Source: Sphingomonas bacterium
Lineage (GTDB): Bacteria; Pseudomonadota; Alphaproteobacteria; Sphingomonadales; Sphingomonadaceae
Direction: 5' to 3'
Length of the DNA stretch: 13,164 nt
Assembly: GCA_026785965.1 (NCBI GenBank)
Contig: JAJAYY010000233.1
Coordinates: 1-13,164 of the forward strand
The translations under genes were made by a program, and so were the position numbers. Positions 1 through 7,544 of this stretch are shown piece by piece. The notes below the pieces were generated by a model that did not search any database, was not told the origin of the DNA, and saw only the letters and a program-made list of their open reading frames with translations. Numbering within the stretch: position 1 is the stretch's first letter; every line of letters begins with the position of its first letter.

Positions 1-273
1 CGCAAGTCGAAGGGCGGGCTCAAGGTGCGCGGTGTCGCGACCTCGAGCGCTTATGCCAACCAGGGCTATGGCGGCCAATATGGCAACCAGGGCTATGGCA
101 ACCCCTACGGCAACCAGGGTTACGGCAATCCCTACGGCAACCAGGGCTATGGCAATCAATATGGTGCCAACGCCCGCGCCGACCTCGCGTTTAGCTGCAA
201 CGTGACGATCCGCGGCCAGGTCACCGACGTGCGCATCTCGCGCAACCAGGACGCCTACCGCCGCGGTTATTAA
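1..273 (+). CDS. Gly/Tyr/Asn/Gln-rich exported protein, 3' end only
   Basis: The frame is open from base 1 and ends at TAA 271-273, so the start lies outside the window and at least 90 residues are present. The visible part begins RKSKGGLKVRGVA, runs through four tandem nine-residue Gly/Tyr/Asn/Gln repeats (residues 20-55) and ends with ADLAFSCNV and a basic, Tyr-ending tail. Both flanks match the complete protein at 2692-3258 (RKSYGLKVRGVA, ADLNFSCKV, ending RYRGY), so the two are paralogues. The missing part should therefore carry a signal peptide and a second cysteine. No enzymatic motif is visible and no named family is recognised. By analogy with the complete copy I infer a periplasmic or secreted protein whose conserved strands are split by a low-complexity loop. 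A strong hairpin terminator follows 36 bases after the stop codon. Confidence is high for the gene and low for any function. Confidence 0.85.
   Translation, partial: RKSKGGLKVRGVATSSAYANQGYGGQYGNQGYGNPYGNQGYGNPYGNQGYGNQYGANARADLAFSCNVTIRGQVTDVRISRNQDAYRRGY
58..165 (+). repeat. Four tandem 27-bp repeats inside the Gly/Tyr-rich gene
   Basis: Units lie at 58-84, 85-111, 112-138 and 139-165, each nine codons long and in frame. The consensus residues are NQGYGNPYG; the first unit reads NQGYGGQYG and the last NQGYGNQYG. The DNA copies differ mainly at wobble positions (tat/tac, aac/aat, ggc/ggt) and at codons 6-7, consistent with repeat duplication followed by selection on the protein. Repeats of this kind are prone to gain or lose units, so length may vary between strains. 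Confidence 0.9.
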
Positions 274-308
274 GCGCATTGCCTAAACCAAGGCTAATTG
301 GATACGCG

Positions 309-338
309 AGGGCGCGGGCCAGTTGGTCCGCGCCCTTT
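309..338 (+). terminator. Intrinsic terminator after the first Gly/Tyr-rich gene
   Basis: Arms 310-320 and 325-335 pair over 11 bp (one G-T wobble at 318/327) around the four-base loop AGTT, with an extra A-T pair at 309/336. A short T run (336-338) follows. It lies 36 bases past the stop at 273 and ends 25 bases before the peptidase start at 364, so it should separate the two transcription units. The short T tract is typical of GC-rich genomes. Confidence 0.75.
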
Positions 339-363
339 GCCATGTCCCCCGGAGATCCGTGTC

Positions 364-2538
364 ATGCGTTCGACCCTGCCTATCGCGATGCTGTTGTTGT
401 CGAGCGCGTGCGCCACGGTCGGGCCGCCGCCGCCGCCGAGTGCCGAGCTGCCGAGCCAGACCAACCTCGTCACGCAGGAGCCGATGCTGACCTACCCCGC
501 GACCCGCCGTACCGACCAGAGCGATCTCCAGTTCGGGGTCGCGGTGGCCGATCCGTATCGCTGGCTTGAGCACGATGTGTGCAATGATCGCGAAGTTGCC
601 GATTGGGTCGCGGCGCAGAATCGCGTCACCGACGCCTTCCTCGCAACGCTGCCGCTGCGCGACCGGTTCAAGGCGCGCATGACCGAATTGTACGATTATG
701 AGCGGTTCGGGTTGCCGCGCAAAAAGGCGAATTATTTCTACACCCGCAACAGCGGGCTGCAGAACCAGTCGGTGCTCTACGTCCGCGATTCGGTCGACGG
801 CCCCGGGCGCGTGCTGATCGACCCCAACGGCTGGTCGAAGGATGGCGCCACCGCGCTCGCCGAATGGAGCCCGAGCGACGACGGCAGACTGGTCAGCTAT
901 GCCGTCCAGGACGGCGGCACCGACTGGCGAACGGTCAAGGTGATCGACGTTGCGAGCGGCCGCATCCTGCCCGACGAGCTGAAGTGGCTCAAGTTCGGCG
1001 GCGGGGTCGAATGGGCCAAGGATGGTCGCGGCTTCTATTATTCGCGCTTCCCCGAGCCCGCCGCGGGGCAGACCTTTCAGGCCGCGAGCCGCAACCAGCA
1101 AGTGTTGTACCACGCGCTCGGCACGCCGCAGGCCGCCGACCGGCTGGTCTATGCGACCCCCGCCTTCCCCGATTATGGTCATGGCGCCACGATCAGCGAG
1201 GATGGCCGCTGGCTGGTGATCACGACCAGGGTCGGGACCGACGATCGCTATGAAGTGACGCTGATCGACCTGGCGCGGAAGGGCGCCAAACCGCGCACGC
1301 TGATCAAGGGGTTCACCAACAATTACAGCTATGTCGGCAACGTCGGACCGCGTTTCTATTTCCTGACCAACGATGGCGCGCCGAAGTTGAAGCTGGTCGC
1401 GATCGACGTGGCGCAGGCGAGCGCCGCGCCGCGCACGGTGATCGGCGAGGATGATGCGACGCTCGAGAGCGTGTCGCTGGTCGGCGGCCGGCTGATCGCT
1501 TCCTATCTGGTCGATGCCAAAACCGAGGTTCGCGTCCACGACCTCGATGGCAGTTTGGTGCGCAAAGTCGCGCTTCCCGGGATCGGGACGGCGGCGGGGT
1601 TCAGCGGCAAGGCCAACGACCAGGAGACCTTTTTCGCCTTCACCAGCTTCAACCGCCCGACGACGATCTATCGCTATGACGTGGCGAGCGGCGCGGCACG
1701 GGTGTGGCAAGCGCCCAAGCTGGCGTTCAACCCCGACGATTATGCCGTCGAGCAGCACTTTTTCGCCTCGAAAGACGGCACCAAGGTGCCGATGTTCATC
1801 GTCCGCAAGGCGGGCAGCACGGGCCCCGCGCCGACCCTGCTTTACGGCTATGGCGGGTTCAACGTCCCGCTTACGCCCGGCTTCTCGCCGACCCGGCTGG
1901 CGTGGATCGAAGCCGGCGGCACCTATGTCCTCGCCAACATTCGCGGCGGGGGCGAATATGGCAAGGCGTGGCACGACCAAGGGCGGCTCGCCAACAAGCA
2001 GAATGTGTTCGACGACTTCATCGCCGCGGGCGAATATCTCAAAGCCAGCGGGATCACGGGACCGAACCAACTCGCGATCGAGGGCGGGTCGAACGGCGGA
2101 TTATTGGTCGGCGCAGTGGTCAACCAGCGCCCCGATCTGTTCGCCGCCGCGAGCGCCGCGGTGGGGGTGATGGACATGCTGCGCTTCGACCGCTTCACCG
2201 CCGGGCGTTACTGGGTCGACGATTATGGCTATCCGAACAAAGAGGCCGATTTCCGCACTTTGCTGGCTTACTCGCCTTATCATAATCTCAAGAGCGGGGT
2301 GCATTATCCCCCCGTGCTGGTGACGACGGCCGACACCGACGATCGCGTCGTCCCGGGGCACAGCTTCAAATATATCTCAGCGCTCCAGGCGGCCGACCCG
2401 GCGGGCGCACCGCATCTGATCCGGATCGAAACCCGCGCCGGGCACGGGTCGGGCAAACCGACCACCAAGGTGATCGACGAATATGCCGACGTGTTCGCGT
2501 TCCTGGGACATTTCACCGGGCTCGACGCGGCCGATTAG
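364..2538 (+). CDS. Prolyl oligopeptidase family serine peptidase (S9A), probable lipoprotein
   Basis: A 724-residue protein of peptidase family S9A, which cleaves after proline in short peptides. The C-terminal alpha/beta-hydrolase domain carries the full triad: Ser576 in GGSNGG, Asp659 in DTDDRVVPGH and His694 in RAGHGSGK. These correspond to Ser554, Asp641 and His680 of the porcine enzyme. The N-terminal part (YRWLEHD, about residue 60, then WVAAQN) is typical of the family and leads into the seven-bladed propeller that restricts substrate size. The length fits the family plus a leader. I chose ATG 364 because GGAG at 351-354 precedes it by 9 bases. An in-frame TTG at 298 would extend the protein upstream through the terminator. 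The N-terminus has a hydrophobic stretch ending LLLSSAC, with Cys16 followed by a Pro-rich linker, so it is probably a lipoprotein. The lipobox is atypical, with Ser at -3. It is flanked by two paralogous Gly/Tyr-rich genes and is probably transcribed alone. Confidence 0.95.
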   Translation: MRSTLPIAMLLLSSACATVGPPPPPSAELPSQTNLVTQEPMLTYPATRRTDQSDLQFGVAVADPYRWLEHDVCNDREVADWVAAQNRVTDAFLATLPLRDRFKARMTELYDYERFGLPRKKANYFYTRNSGLQNQSVLYVRDSVDGPGRVLIDPNGWSKDGATALAEWSPSDDGRLVSYAVQDGGTDWRTVKVIDVASGRILPDELKWLKFGGGVEWAKDGRGFYYSRFPEPAAGQTFQAASRNQQVLYHALGTPQAADRLVYATPAFPDYGHGATISEDGRWLVITTRVGTDDRYEVTLIDLARKGAKPRTLIKGFTNNYSYVGNVGPRFYFLTNDGAPKLKLVAIDVAQASAAPRTVIGEDDATLESVSLVGGRLIASYLVDAKTEVRVHDLDGSLVRKVALPGIGTAAGFSGKANDQETFFAFTSFNRPTTIYRYDVASGAARVWQAPKLAFNPDDYAVEQHFFASKDGTKVPMFIVRKAGSTGPAPTLLYGYGGFNVPLTPGFSPTRLAWIEAGGTYVLANIRGGGEYGKAWHDQGRLANKQNVFDDFIAAGEYLKASGITGPNQLAIEGGSNGGLLVGAVVNQRPDLFAAASAAVGVMDMLRFDRFTAGRYWVDDYGYPNKEADFRTLLAYSPYHNLKSGVHYPPVLVTTADTDDRVVPGHSFKYISALQAADPAGAPHLIRIETRAGHGSGKPTTKVIDEYADVFAFLGHFTGLDAAD

Positions 2539-2645
2539 GTTTGTGGAGAGGGCACGGGTCGGGTGCCGCGTTAATCAATCTGAACCGCAGCAAACCGGCA
2601 ATTCAGCGGCGATGCAGCCCGACTCGGTTATTGCGCGTTTGTGGC

Positions 2646-2661
2646 GGGACAATTTTGTCCC
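2646..2661. promoter_or_regulatory. Near-perfect 16-bp palindrome, possible operator
   Basis: The sequence GGGACAATTTTGTCCC has perfect 7-bp arms (2646-2652 and 2655-2661) around a TT centre. It lies 30 bases before the start codon of the Gly/Tyr-rich gene at 2692 and 17 bases before its Shine-Dalgarno sequence, where a dimeric repressor could block transcription or initiation. It could also form a small RNA hairpin in the leader. I see no convincing -35/-10 pair around it, and no regulator is assigned. Confidence 0.4.
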
Positions 2662-2691
2662 CAGCGAGCGTAAAGTATGAGGAGTGTGTCG

Positions 2692-3258
2692 ATGTCGGCT
2701 TTGACAAAGATCCTGACCGGTGCAGCCGGTCTTGCGGCAGTGGTTGGTTTCGCCAGCCCGGCCGCGGCGCAATATTATCCCAGCCCTTATGGCTATGGCA
2801 ACCAGGGCAATGTCCTGGGCACGATCCTCAACGGCGTGCTCGGCGGCGGCGGGTCCTACGGCCAGGGCAATTACGGCTATGGCCAGGGCAACGATCGCTA
2901 TGCGGTCGACGCCTGCGCCCGCACCGTCGAAGCGCGGCTCAATAACCGTGGCGGCTATGGCAATTACGGCGGCGGCTACGGCGGCAGCTACGGCGGTTAT
3001 AACAATTACGGTTATGGCAGCGGCTACGGCAATGCCCGGGTCCAAGGAATCACCCAGGTCGAGCGCAAGTCGTACGGGCTCAAGGTCCGCGGCGTCGCCA
3101 GTTCGGGCGCCAACAGCGGCTACGGCGGTTATGGTGGCTATGGCTATAACAATGGTTATGCCCAGGCCGACCTCAACTTCAGCTGCAAGGTCGATCGCAG
3201 CGGGCGCGTGATCGAAACCAATTTCGAACGCATCAACAACCGCTATCGCGGCTATTAA
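2692..3258 (+). CDS. Gly/Tyr-rich exported protein with two-cysteine domain
   Basis: A 188-residue protein. I chose ATG 2692 over the in-frame ATG 2677 because GAGGAG (2679-2684) sits 7 bases upstream and lies inside the longer version. Residues 1 to about 25 form a Sec signal peptide ending SPAAAQ (AxA cleavage), so the mature protein should be periplasmic, secreted or surface-exposed. About a third of the chain is Gly, with many Tyr, Asn and Gln, concentrated at 26-70, 88-116 and 138-157. The ordered parts are VDACARTVEARL with Cys75, then RVQGITQVERKSYGLKVRGV, then ADLNFSCKV with Cys165 and a last strand ending in RYRGY. The two cysteines probably form a disulfide. The ordered strands resemble the lipoprotein at 10015-10380, and the whole resembles the partial protein at 1-273. 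No enzyme motif is visible and no family name is recognised; a structural or surface role is only inference. Confidence 0.88.
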   Translation: MSALTKILTGAAGLAAVVGFASPAAAQYYPSPYGYGNQGNVLGTILNGVLGGGGSYGQGNYGYGQGNDRYAVDACARTVEARLNNRGGYGNYGGGYGGSYGGYNNYGYGSGYGNARVQGITQVERKSYGLKVRGVASSGANSGYGGYGGYGYNNGYAQADLNFSCKVDRSGRVIETNFERINNRYRGY

Positions 3259-3291
3259 GCCCGACTGAGGGTTCCGCTTCGGTGGACAGGG

Positions 3292-3325
3292 ATGCGCGTG
3301 GGTCTTACGGCTCGCGCGCATTCTT
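3292..3325 (+). terminator. Weak hairpin between the Gly/Tyr-rich gene and guaA
   Basis: ATGCGCG (3292-3298) pairs perfectly with CGCGCAT (3315-3321) around a 16-base loop, followed by TTCTT (3321-3325). A smaller hairpin with a UUCG tetraloop (stem 3273-3277 with 3282-3286) lies just upstream. Either could help end the preceding transcript or lie in the guaA leader. The large loop and interrupted T run make this only a candidate. Confidence 0.3.
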
Positions 3326-3352
3326 GTATCTGCCTCACGGGAGCCTGAAGCG

Positions 3353-4930
3353 ATGACCGCCAACGCCGCCGGCGATAGTATCCTGATCGTCGATTTCGGC
3401 AGCCAGGTGACCCAGCTCATCGCGCGCCGCGTGCGCGAGGCGGGGGTCTATTGCGAGATCGTGCCGTTCCAGTCGGCATCGGCGGCGCTCGATCGGCTCG
3501 CCCCCAAGGGCATCATCTTGTCGGGATCGCCCGCCGGGGTGCCCGAGGAAAATAGTCCGCGCGCGCCGCAGGCGTTGTTCGACAGCGGGCTGCCGATCCT
3601 CGGCATCTGTTACGGCCAGCAGGTGATGAGCCACCAGCTTGGCGGGACCGTCGAAGCGGGCGGCCAAGACGGCGAACGCGGCGGCGAATTCGGCCGCGCC
3701 TTCCTCACCGTGACTGAGCCGTGCGCCTTGTTCGACGGGCTGTGGCAAGTCGGCGAGCGCCACCAGGTGTGGATGAGCCACGGCGACAAGGTCACCGCCT
3801 TCGCCCCCGGGTTCAGGATCGTCGCGACCAGCGACGGCGCACCGTTCGCGGTCATCGCCGACGAAGCACGGCATTATTACGGCACCCAATTCCACCCCGA
3901 AGTCGTCCACACGCCCGACGGCGCCAGGCTGCTCGCCAATTTCGTCCACCGCGTGTGCGGGGTGACCGGCGACTGGTCGATGGCGGGGTATCGCGAGGCC
4001 AAGGTCGCCGAGATCCGCGAGGCGGTCGGTGATGGAAAGGTGATCTGCGGGCTGTCGGGGGGAGTCGACAGCAGTGTCGCGGCGATTTTGATCCACGAAG
4101 CGATCGGGTCGCAACTGACCTGCGTGTTGGTCGACCATGGGCTGCTGCGGCTAAACGAGCGCGAGCAGGTCGAAAGCCTGTTCCGCGACCATTACAACAT
4201 TCCGCTGGTGGTGGTCGACGCCGAGGAACGGTTCATGGCCGGGCTCGCCGGGGTCACCGACCCCGAAGCCAAGCGCAAGTTCATCGGCGGCGAGTTTATC
4301 GCGGTGTTCGAGGAACAAGCGGCCAAGCTCGGCGGGGCCGACTTTTTGGCGCAGGGGACGCTCTACCCCGACGTGATCGAAAGCGTCAGTTTCACCGGCG
4401 GGCCATCGGCGACGATCAAGAGCCACCACAATGTCGGGGGCTTGCCTGAGCGCATGAACATGAAGCTGGTCGAGCCGCTGCGCGAATTGTTCAAGGACGA
4501 AGTGCGCGTGCTGGGCAAGGAATTGGGGCTCGACGAGCAGTTCGTCGGGCGCCACCCGTTCCCCGGGCCGGGGCTCGCGATCCGCATTCCGGGCGAAGTG
4601 ACTAAGGAGCGGTGCGACATCTTGCGCAAAGCCGACGCGGTGTATCTCGACGAGATCCGCAATGCCGGGCTGTACGATGCGATCTGGCAGGCGTTCGCGG
4701 TGCTGCTGCCGGTGCGCACGGTCGGGGTGATGGGCGATGCGCGGACCTATGACAGCGTGTGCGCCTTGCGCGCGGTGACCAGCGTCGATGGGATGACGGC
4801 GGACGTCTACCCGTTCGACGCGGCATTCTTGTCGCGCTGCGCAACGCGGATCATCAACGAAGTCGCGGGAATCAACCGCGTGGTCTACGATTACACCAGC
4901 AAGCCGCCCGGGACGATCGAGTGGGAGTGA
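3353..4930 (+). CDS. guaA: GMP synthase (glutamine-hydrolysing)
   Basis: A 525-residue cytoplasmic enzyme that converts XMP, ATP and glutamine to GMP, the last step of guanine nucleotide synthesis. The N-terminal class I glutamine amidotransferase domain (about 8-200) has the oxyanion segment [13 protein letters not shown], nucleophile Cys86 in GICYGQQ, and His181/Glu183 in FHPE, completing the triad. The ATP-pyrophosphatase domain has the PP-loop SGGVDSS (235-241) and the substrate-loop segment [10 protein letters not shown]. The C-terminal dimerisation domain has [13 protein letters not shown] and ends PPGTIEWE, the usual GuaA end. The length matches the E. coli protein. ATG 3353 has GGGAG 9 bases upstream (3339-3343). 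It is transcribed alone: the next gene is on the opposite strand, with only 7 bases between stop codons, so any terminator must overlap one of the coding ends. All catalytic motifs are intact. Confidence 0.98.
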   Translation: MTANAAGDSILIVDFGSQVTQLIARRVREAGVYCEIVPFQSASAALDRLAPKGIILSGSPAGVPEENSPRAPQALFDSGLPILGICYGQQVMSHQLGGTVEAGGQDGERGGEFGRAFLTVTEPCALFDGLWQVGERHQVWMSHGDKVTAFAPGFRIVATSDGAPFAVIADEARHYYGTQFHPEVVHTPDGARLLANFVHRVCGVTGDWSMAGYREAKVAEIREAVGDGKVICGLSGGVDSSVAAILIHEAIGSQLTCVLVDHGLLRLNEREQVESLFRDHYNIPLVVVDAEERFMAGLAGVTDPEAKRKFIGGEFIAVFEEQAAKLGGADFLAQGTLYPDVIESVSFTGGPSATIKSHHNVGGLPERMNMKLVEPLRELFKDEVRVLGKELGLDEQFVGRHPFPGPGLAIRIPGEVTKERCDILRKADAVYLDEIRNAGLYDAIWQAFAVLLPVRTVGVMGDARTYDSVCALRAVTSVDGMTADVYPFDAAFLSRCATRIINEVAGINRVVYDYTSKPPGTIEWE

Positions 4931-4937
4931 GGCGGGC

Positions 4938-6032
4938 CTAGGCCGTGATGACCCGTTCGACCGCGCGGCGCGGCGCGTAGGGCAAAGCGGGGCCGTAGCC
5001 GAAGCGCATGACAAGGTCGGGGCGGCGGCCGGGAAGGCCGATCAGCTTGGCGAGTTCGGGGCGGAACCGGGCCACCTCGACCGGCTGGTTGACGAACGCG
5101 AGCTTCATCCCGAGCGCGGTCGCCTGGAGCGCGAACCGCTGGCAGGCGTGGCCGACGCGCACCCAATGTCCGCGATCCTCGGCGGCCCCGACGAAGATCG
5201 CGAGGCCCGACGACGAGTTGAGCTGGCGGGCATATTTGTCTTTTTCGGACTTGGCGCTGACCATCATGTCGAAGGCGCGGGGGCCAATCCAGTCGGGCAA
5301 CGCCGGGCTGCCACTTGCCGCGCTGTACAGCCCGTCCCCCGATTCGAGCGCATGGTGCGGGCTGAAACGGAGCCAGCGCTTGAGTTCGCGGAGGAACGCC
5401 GGATCGGCCATTTGCACATCGTTGCCGGCGAGGATCAGGTCGCGGACGCGGTCGATCGCCAGGCGATCGGTGACCAGAACCAGGTCGACCCCGGGCATCG
5501 CCGCCGCCGCCGCCAGCGCCGCGAGGTCGGCGGAACCCATCCCGCGACCATCGTAATCGGCGCGGGTCGACTGGCGCCGGGCGATAGCGTCGAACAACAG
5601 CGACGGTTCGGCAGCGCCGGGCCGATAGTCGAACGCAATCGCGCCATCGCCCGCTGGATCGAACACCGCCTCGCCACGCCGCCCGCTTGCGCTCGCCGCC
5701 AGTGCCAGATTCTCGGCGGCGCAGCCGAGGCTGATGAACAAATGATGGTCGTCGGGATCGACCACCGGGGTCCGCCGCGCGAAATCGGGCCGGATCGTGA
5801 TCCGCTGAGGCGCCAGCGCGAACCGCCACGGCTGCGCATTGTGGCCATTGGGGGCGAGGGTTGCGAACCGGACCAGATCGTGCGCTCGCGGATCAAGGCC
5901 TAGCGGCGCGCGCACCGCGCGTTGCGCATCGTCATAGCGCGCCAAGCCAGCCTGCCGTAGACCAAACAAGCCCGCGCCGGCACCAAGCACCGTCGCCACC
6001 CCGCCCGCGATCAGCATCTGACGTCGGTTCAT
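4938..6032 (-). CDS. Tat-exported nitroreductase-fold protein (Acg-like FMN-binding oxidoreductase)
   Basis: A 364-residue protein. ATG at 6032-6030 is chosen because GGGA lies about 9 bases upstream and the protein then opens with a twin-arginine signal (MNRRQMLIAGG, hydrophobic to about residue 25). An open extension to 6194 would bury that signal. Residues 60-71 (APNGHNAQPWRF) and 152-160 (RRQSTRADY) are the FMN-contact motifs of the Acg-type branch of the nitroreductase superfamily. Later segments SSSGLAIFVG (273-282) and PDLVMRFGYGP (338-348), followed by APRRAVERVI, also fit that branch. The chain looks like two degenerate nitroreductase halves in one polypeptide. I expect a folded flavoprotein exported by Tat. 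Characterised relatives such as mycobacterial Acg bind FMN without clear reductase activity, so the substrate is unknown and flavin storage is possible. It is divergent from the DUF418 gene and convergent with guaA. Confidence 0.85.
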   Translation of the reverse strand: MNRRQMLIAGGVATVLGAGAGLFGLRQAGLARYDDAQRAVRAPLGLDPRAHDLVRFATLAPNGHNAQPWRFALAPQRITIRPDFARRTPVVDPDDHHLFISLGCAAENLALAASASGRRGEAVFDPAGDGAIAFDYRPGAAEPSLLFDAIARRQSTRADYDGRGMGSADLAALAAAAAMPGVDLVLVTDRLAIDRVRDLILAGNDVQMADPAFLRELKRWLRFSPHHALESGDGLYSAASGSPALPDWIGPRAFDMMVSAKSEKDKYARQLNSSSGLAIFVGAAEDRGHWVRVGHACQRFALQATALGMKLAFVNQPVEVARFRPELAKLIGLPGRRPDLVMRFGYGPALPYAPRRAVERVITA

Positions 6033-6203
6033 CACGCGATTCCCGTTGGTTGCCTGGACCCGCGGCAGAGGTCCGCGCGCGACAAGACCAGTTGACGCAA
6101 AGGCCAACCGGTCGCGCGGACGCATTGTTCCGCTATGGCGCGCGCGGGGTGCATGACGAGCAATGATGGCTAGCGCGCGAGCCAGTCGAGGCAAGCCATA
6201 AGC

Positions 6204-6231
6204 TTGACCTGTTGTTGCGGAAGCGTATCGA
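6204..6231 (+). promoter_or_regulatory. Possible promoter for the DUF418 gene
   Basis: TTGACC (6204-6209) and TATCGA (6226-6231) are separated by 16 bases in the 226-bp divergent intergenic region. The -35 box matches the sigma-70 consensus well and the -10 box only at its first three positions. A start near 6238 would leave a leader of about 20 bases. This is the only reasonable box pair I found in the region 6033-6258; the rest holds no gene that I can support. Confidence 0.35.
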
Positions 6232-6258
6232 GTGAGGCGACGAAACGGGGGGGCTTCG

Positions 6259-7497
6259 ATGGCTCATATCCACGCCGAACCGCTGGCGCCGCAGCAGCGC
6301 GCCGACCTGCTCGACGCGTTGCGCGGCTTTGCCTTGTTCGGGGTGCTGGCGTCGAACATGGTTGGATTTTCGGGCTCGCTTTACGCCCATGTCGATCTGT
6401 CGACCGCCGCGACGCTGACCGAGTTCGGGCTCGACTGGCTGATGCATGGCAAATTCTATTCGATCTTTTCCATGCTGTTCGGGATCGGCTTCGCGCTGCA
6501 GATCGAGCGCCTGGAGGCACGGGGCGAAGGCATCGGCCGATACATGCGGCGGCTGTGGATCCTGTTCGGCTTCGGCATCCTCCACATCGTGCTGCTGTGG
6601 AAGGGCGACATCCTCGCGCTCTACGCGCTGATGGGGTTCATGCTTCTGCTGTTTCGCGGCGTCGACGATCGGACATTGCTGCGCTGGGCGGTGCTGCTGG
6701 CGCTGGCGCCGATCCTGTGGCGGCTGGCGATGGTGTGGACGAGCTTCGAGCCGCGCAGGCCGCTGCATGACGTGGCGCGCGCGATCTATGCCGCATTTGA
6801 GATTGATGCGGTGAACAAGCTTCCGGGCCCGGTTTCGACCGGTCCGCACTATCTCGAACATCTCAAGATGGGGATCGGCGGTCCGTTCCAGCGCGCCGGG
6901 GGGCTGTTGCAGGAACTGCGCCCAGCGCGGGTGCTGGCGATGTTCATGGTCGGGCTGTGGATCGGGCGACACGCGCTTTACGCCAGGCTCGACGAAAATG
7001 TACCGTTGCTGCGCAAGGTGGTGCGCTGGGGGCTGGCCATTGGCCTGCCTGCTTCTGCGGCAATGGCGTGGATCATTCAGTTCGGCGCCGAAGGGGAATT
7101 GCGCGACCTATGGGAAGCCACGGCTTATTCGTTTGGCGTCCCGACGCTGGCGCTGGCCTATGCCGCCGGGTTCGCATTGCTGTGGCGCGGCGCGGCGCGG
7201 CGATGGCTTACTGTGTTCGCGCCGGCCGGGCGGATGGCGCTGACCAATTATATTACCCAGACCTTGATCCAGGCGCTGCTGTTCATGGGCTGGGGCCTGG
7301 GGCTGTTGGGCCAGATGAGCATCGTCTGGGTGCCGCTTGCTGCGGTGGCATTGTTTGCGGCGCAGGTCGCGCTCAGCGCGCTGTGGCTCAACCGCTTCCG
7401 CTTCGGCCCGCTCGAATGGCTGTGGCGGTCGCTCACTTACGGGGCGGCGCAATCGATGCGCCATGCACCGATGACCGGACTTAAGGCGGCGTCATAA
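6259..7497 (+). CDS. DUF418 domain-containing membrane protein (YeiB-like)
   Basis: A 412-residue inner-membrane protein. I use ATG 6259, preceded by a G run (6246-6253) that can serve as the ribosome binding site; a GTG at 6232 would add nine residues. The N-terminus carries the family opening LLDALRGFALFGVLASN (about 17-33). The C-terminal DUF418 part includes LFAPAGRMALTNYITQTLI (about 325-343) and ends with FGPLEWLWRSLTYG. About ten hydrophobic segments are visible, including FSMLFGIGFALQ, LWILFGFGILHIVLLW, WGLAIGLPASAAMAWII and VWVPLAAVALFAAQVALSALW. The family resembles acyltransferase-3-type multi-pass proteins, but its biochemical role is not established, and transport or envelope modification is speculation. 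It is divergent from the Tat-exported flavoprotein and convergent with the hydrolase (47 bp between stop codons). No other gene appears to share its transcript. Confidence 0.9.
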   Translation: MAHIHAEPLAPQQRADLLDALRGFALFGVLASNMVGFSGSLYAHVDLSTAATLTEFGLDWLMHGKFYSIFSMLFGIGFALQIERLEARGEGIGRYMRRLWILFGFGILHIVLLWKGDILALYALMGFMLLLFRGVDDRTLLRWAVLLALAPILWRLAMVWTSFEPRRPLHDVARAIYAAFEIDAVNKLPGPVSTGPHYLEHLKMGIGGPFQRAGGLLQELRPARVLAMFMVGLWIGRHALYARLDENVPLLRKVVRWGLAIGLPASAAMAWIIQFGAEGELRDLWEATAYSFGVPTLALAYAAGFALLWRGAARRWLTVFAPAGRMALTNYITQTLIQALLFMGWGLGLLGQMSIVWVPLAAVALFAAQVALSALWLNRFRFGPLEWLWRSLTYGAAQSMRHAPMTGLKAAS

Positions 7498-7544
7498 GCG
7501 CGGAGGCAAGGGAAAGTGCCGCTTTCGCGACGGTGGAACAGACT

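Noticed and set aside
283..2070. A 595-codon open frame on the minus strand opposite the peptidase gene
   Set aside because: It is a GC-codon shadow: an Arg/Asp/Gly/Ala-rich sequence with no recognisable domain, lying antisense to a gene with a complete catalytic triad and good start signals.
2440..2563. A 14-bp direct repeat, GGGCACGGGTCGGG at 2440-2453 and 2550-2563
   Set aside because: The first copy encodes the peptidase catalytic His region. The second lies just after the stop in a possible weak hairpin. There is no other sign of duplication, so chance in GC-rich DNA is enough.
4891..5829. A 312-codon open frame on the minus strand overlapping the Acg-like gene in another frame
   Set aside because: It is Arg/Gly/Pro-rich without motifs, overlaps the end of guaA and shares the strand of a gene with clear family motifs.
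7498..7544. Possible bidirectional terminator between the DUF418 and hydrolase genes
   Set aside because: Only 4-bp stems could be found in this 47-bp gap and no T run fits either strand.
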